Positions 22,088-22,179 of a stretch of 22,179 nucleotides of DNA are shown in pieces; the stretch's first letter is position 1; the number at the start of each line of letters is the position of its first letter. Below the pieces are notes generated by a model. That model was not told the origin of the DNA, did no database searches, and was given only the letters and a program-made list of their open reading frames with translations. The position numbers and the translations under genes were made by a program. Source of the stretch: an uncultured Planctomycetia bacterium (GTDB lineage Bacteria; Planctomycetota; UBA1135; GCA-002686595); the NCBI GenBank assembly GCA_937952135.1, contig CALFYL010000091.1:1-22179 (forward strand), given 5' to 3'.

Positions 22088-22179
22088 AGGGGACCCCTGA
22101 GCAGCTTTAGCTGCGAAGCCACGCGTGGTGGTTCGCGAGGCCGTTGGCCGCAACCGCCGGTTCCGCGCCCGGATGGCGG
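22088..22179 (+). other. Cluster of further small hairpins at the right edge, no gene seen
   Basis: After the 11-bp hairpin come aggggacccct (22088-22098), gcagc-ttta-gctgc (22101-22114), the palindrome ccacgcgtgg (22119-22128) and ggcc-gtt-ggcc near 22139-22149. They may be part of one structured RNA or repeat that continues past the window. No coding sequence is supported here. Confidence 0.35.

Noticed and set aside
1..22179. Search for CRISPR arrays, tRNA or rRNA genes, transposases, prophage or toxin-antitoxin pairs
   Set aside because: No regularly spaced repeats, cloverleaf-like segments, or recognisable mobile or defence proteins were seen. The only recombinase looks like a housekeeping XerC/D.

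Overview
The window is GC-rich throughout and densely coded on both strands. It looks like a chromosomal segment of an uncultured-type bacterium, most plausibly a Planctomycetota member. That guess rests on secreted HEAT-like proteins ending in Trp-rich tails, a bacterial deoxyhypusine-synthase-like protein, a DUF2203 protein and many lipoprotein or signal-anchored proteins of unknown function. It is an inference from gene style; there is no rRNA or other phylogenetic marker here. I see no tRNA, rRNA, CRISPR array, insertion sequence or prophage.

Layout, left to right. (1) A minus-strand operon, DUF2203 protein > lipoprotein > XerC/D recombinase, has 4-nt overlaps at both junctions, and the recombinase runs off the left edge (1-2174). 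(2) A small secreted coiled-coil protein (minus) is divergent from an MFS exporter that overlaps pabB (aminodeoxychorismate synthase component I) by 4 nt (2279-5550). (3) Three plus-strand envelope genes follow: a secreted HEAT-like protein, a one-TM protein and a coiled-coil lipoprotein (5763-8791). (4) xseA (exonuclease VII large subunit) is followed by a family-2 glycosyltransferase (8864-11221). (5) A second secreted HEAT-like protein and a deoxyhypusine-synthase-like enzyme lie on the minus strand; the latter is divergent from an RmlC-like sugar epimerase across a 301-nt region with unusual structure (11237-14452). (6) An orphan PhoB-type response regulator (minus) is divergent from prmA (14492-16275). 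(7) Two overlapping, paralogous beta-propeller-like exported proteins (16382-18528) are convergent with a class I aminotransferase (18557-19762). (8) A 673-aa membrane-anchored protein of unknown function is followed by a hairpin cluster (20010-22179).

How the genes may work together. The recognised enzymes are housekeeping: recombination/repair (XerC/D, XseA), folate (PabB), ribosomal protein methylation (PrmA), amino-acid metabolism (aminotransferase), surface sugars (GT2, RmlC-like) and an NAD-dependent polyamine or protein-modifying enzyme (DHS-like). The novelty lies in the accompanying exported proteins: the HEAT/TM/lipoprotein trio, the beta-propeller pair, the Cys-rich HEAT protein and the 673-aa anchored protein. 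I found no obvious defence island or mobile system. The best leads are the tandem propeller paralogues, the DHS-like enzyme in a bacterium, the RmlC-like protein apparently lacking the usual catalytic tyrosine, the structured leader in front of it, and several -10-like hexamers placed so close to start codons that leaderless transcripts are likely.
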